Below are positions 56,716 through 58,293 of a stretch of DNA of 58,293 nucleotides, piece after piece (position 1 is the first letter of the stretch; each line of letters opens with the position of its first letter). The notes beneath the pieces are model-generated. The model saw only the letters and a program-made list of their open reading frames with translations, searched no databases and was not told where the DNA came from. This stretch comes from a bacterium. Lineage in GTDB: Bacteria; Planctomycetota; Planctomycetia; Pirellulales; Pirellulaceae. The stretch is taken from assembly GCA_030430075.1 (NCBI GenBank), contig JAUIGN010000059.1, positions 1-58,293 of the forward strand, written 5' to 3'. The position numbers were made by a program, and so were the translations under genes.

Positions 56716-57795
56716 ATGTCCTCAGGGCAAATTGATCAAGCGGCCGTGGAGACTGCACTGGCCGACTTTGCGGATCCGGAAACGGGCCGTAACGCGTTGC
56801 AAATGGAGCAGATTCACGACATCCGAATTGACGGTGACAAGCTCTCCCTGACGCTCGGCCTGACCACCTGGGCGGCACCCATTTGGGATGACGTCGTTGA
56901 CGACCTTCAGCAGCGGTTACAGGCCAAGTTTCCACAACTGTCGTCGATCGCCGTGGAGCGCACGGTCCACGACCGGCCGCCCCAGCCGATCGGCGAGATC
57001 AACCTGACGGCCAAAAGCGTGATCGCGGTTGCGTCCGGCAAAGGGGGCGTCGGCAAGAGCACGATGGCGGCCAGTCTGGCGATTGGACTCAAACGCAGCG
57101 GCGCCAGTGTCGGACTCATGGACGCCGACGTCTACGGCCCCAGTATCCCGCATTTGCTGGGTGTCAACCAACGCCCCGAAGTGGTCGACAACCGGATTCA
57201 GCCCATCGACGCGGCCGGTATTCCCGTCATGTCGATGGGCTTCATGGTACCGCCCGGCGAAGCCGTGGTTTGGCGCGGGCCGATGCTGCATGGTGCGATC
57301 ACGCAGTTCCTTCGCGACACGAATTGGGGCGCGCTTGATTACCTGGTGATCGACATGCCTCCCGGCACGGGCGATATCGCGCTGACGCTTTCCCAATTGC
57401 TGCCCCTGACCGGAGCAATGGTGGTCTGCACGCCCCAGGAAGTGGCCTTGCTGGACGCTGTCAAGGCAATCGCCATGTTCCGCAAGGTGAACATCGAGGT
57501 GCTCGGCATGGTCGAGAACATGAGCGGCTTCGTCTGTCCCGATTGCGACAAGAAGTACGACATCTTCGGCCGCGGCGGCGCCCAAGCGAGTGCCGAGGAA
57601 TTGGGTGTGCCATTCCTGGGAGAAGTTCCCATCAACATGCAGATTCGCGAGTTTGGGGATGCCGGCAACGCCGGCGCCAGTTTCGACGATCGTGGGGCCG
57701 GCCCCTATCTGACGAAAGTCGTCTATTCGCTCGTCAAGAACCTGGCCAACCTGAACGCGGCCAATCCCAAGATCCCCCAACTGCCGGTGCTGTAG
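56716..57795 (+). CDS. mrp: Mrp/ApbC-type ATP-binding Fe-S carrier protein
   Basis: A cytosolic P-loop NTPase of 359 aa that assembles or delivers [4Fe-4S] clusters (ApbC/NBP35/Mrp family). The N-terminal 90 residues are a MIP18/DUF59-like domain (ALADFADPETGRNALQMEQI). The ATPase starts with VASGKGGVGKST (deviant Walker A), then LMDADVYGPSIPHLL and DMPPGTGDIALTLSQLLPL. The cluster-binding CxxC pair is CPDCDKKYDIFG, near residue 275. Such a gene fits the neighbouring Fe-S-rich complex I operon, though it is a separate unit. ATG 56716 has AAAAGGA 6 bases upstream. Confidence 0.95.
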   Translation: MSSGQIDQAAVETALADFADPETGRNALQMEQIHDIRIDGDKLSLTLGLTTWAAPIWDDVVDDLQQRLQAKFPQLSSIAVERTVHDRPPQPIGEINLTAKSVIAVASGKGGVGKSTMAASLAIGLKRSGASVGLMDADVYGPSIPHLLGVNQRPEVVDNRIQPIDAAGIPVMSMGFMVPPGEAVVWRGPMLHGAITQFLRDTNWGALDYLVIDMPPGTGDIALTLSQLLPLTGAMVVCTPQEVALLDAVKAIAMFRKVNIEVLGMVENMSGFVCPDCDKKYDIFGRGGAQASAEELGVPFLGEVPINMQIREFGDAGNAGASFDDRGAGPYLTKVVYSLVKNLANLNAANPKIPQLPVL

Positions 57796-57934
57796 CGGGG
57801 CGATACCCGTTCATGCCGGCCGCGGGGGAGGCGCCCAAGGGCGGGAATGCAGGGCGCCGGGGGATGACGGGCGGCGAGTGGCGTGCGGGACTTGCGCGCC
57901 GGGAAAGCAGGGAAAACAGGGAAAGCCGGGAGAT

Positions 57935-58110
57935 GGGAGACCTTCGGTCGGCGGTTTCGGCGGGGTCGGAGACCCGCGCCGAGCAGGTGCGCGGGGACCC
58001 GCGCCGAGCAGGTGGGTAGGGTTCCGCGCCGAGCAGGTGGGTAGGGTTCCGTGCCGAGCGGGTGGGTAGAGATCCGCGCCGAGCAGGTCCGCGGGGATCC
58101 GCGCCGGGGG
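57935..58110 (+). repeat. Dispersed repeat family A, copy 4 (A4)
   Basis: Family core followed by five tandem units of about 25 bp (CGCGCCGAGCAGGT plus GGGTAGGGTTC and variants). It lies 140 bp 3' of mrp in the same orientation. The second core hairpin here has a 10-bp stem with one bulged G (57958-57981). Just before it, a short AGGGAAA-type tandem (57900-57930) occurs. From 58111 to the window end I see no gene or named element. Confidence 0.88.
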
Positions 58111-58293
58111 TGGGTGGCGGTTTCAGGACGCCGTGCCTACTTGGGTTCGACGGCTGCCGGTTTAAACCGTACTTGAACCAGATTTGGGCCGTTTTTTTCG
58201 AGGATCCCCTTTTCGGCATTCGCTTTAGGCCGATTTTTGTAGTGCATAAATGTAGCCAGAAAATTTACAAATAGGGCTAGCTAGCTTTCTCGG

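Overview
The window is a GC-rich bacterial chromosome segment, most likely from a member of the Planctomycetota. Several features point that way together: an enlarged SecA with extra internal repeats, a membrane pyrophosphatase with a long extra loop, a Kdo transferase (so a Gram-negative type envelope with LPS), a large secreted hexaheme c-type cytochrome, a glycine-repeat secreted protein, and complex I subunits with insertions. The taxonomic call is an inference from gene content; there is no rRNA in the window. I saw no tRNA, rRNA, CRISPR array, transposase or phage gene.

Layout. 0.3-7 kb: an amidophosphoribosyltransferase (purF type), a secreted glycine-rich protein on the minus strand and a K+-dependent-type membrane pyrophosphatase. 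7-14.4 kb, minus strand: a LysR regulator followed by gltB and gltD, probably one nitrogen-assimilation unit. 14.7-31 kb: single genes and small clusters for a YheT-like hydrolase, a CbiX-type chelatase, a tail-specific protease, a DUF1801 protein, a PhnP-like MBL hydrolase, SecA, KdtA, a DUF4404 protein, a tandem pair of trypsin-fold proteins (one active, one with two catalytic residues lost), a sugar-epimerase-like SDR and a second MBL protein. 31-37.5 kb: a Tyr-rich small secreted protein, the hexaheme protein, an unrecognised Cys-containing protein and an M20 peptidase. 38.3-54.3 kb: a complete 14-subunit nuoA-N operon (complex I) in canonical order, preceded by a near-ideal Rex/CRP-type palindromic operator. 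54.6-57.8 kb: a degenerate sigma-54-activator-like protein, a small receiver-like protein and an Mrp/ApbC P-loop iron-sulfur carrier.

Intergenic DNA is where the unexplained structure lies. Three dispersed non-coding repeat families recur. Family A has four copies, all in plus orientation and each placed just 3' of a plus-strand gene; it has two hairpins followed or preceded by short tandem units. Family B is about 155 bp, with two full and two partial copies, one of them inside the nuo operon between nuoG and nuoH. Family C is about 106 bp, with two inverted copies, one between gltB and gltD and one upstream of nuoA. An orphan intrinsic terminator preceded by a GNRA-capped hairpin at 37.6 kb suggests an undescribed small RNA.

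Functionally the window couples energy metabolism (NADH:quinone oxidoreductase, pyrophosphate-driven ion pump, multiheme electron carrier), glutamate synthesis, and envelope biogenesis or quality control (SecA, KdtA, tail-specific protease, trypsin-like proteins). Unusual protein architecture includes an EF-hand-like insertion in NuoM, a His-rich insertion in NuoL, four tandem repeats in SecA and a PDZ-split pseudoprotease.
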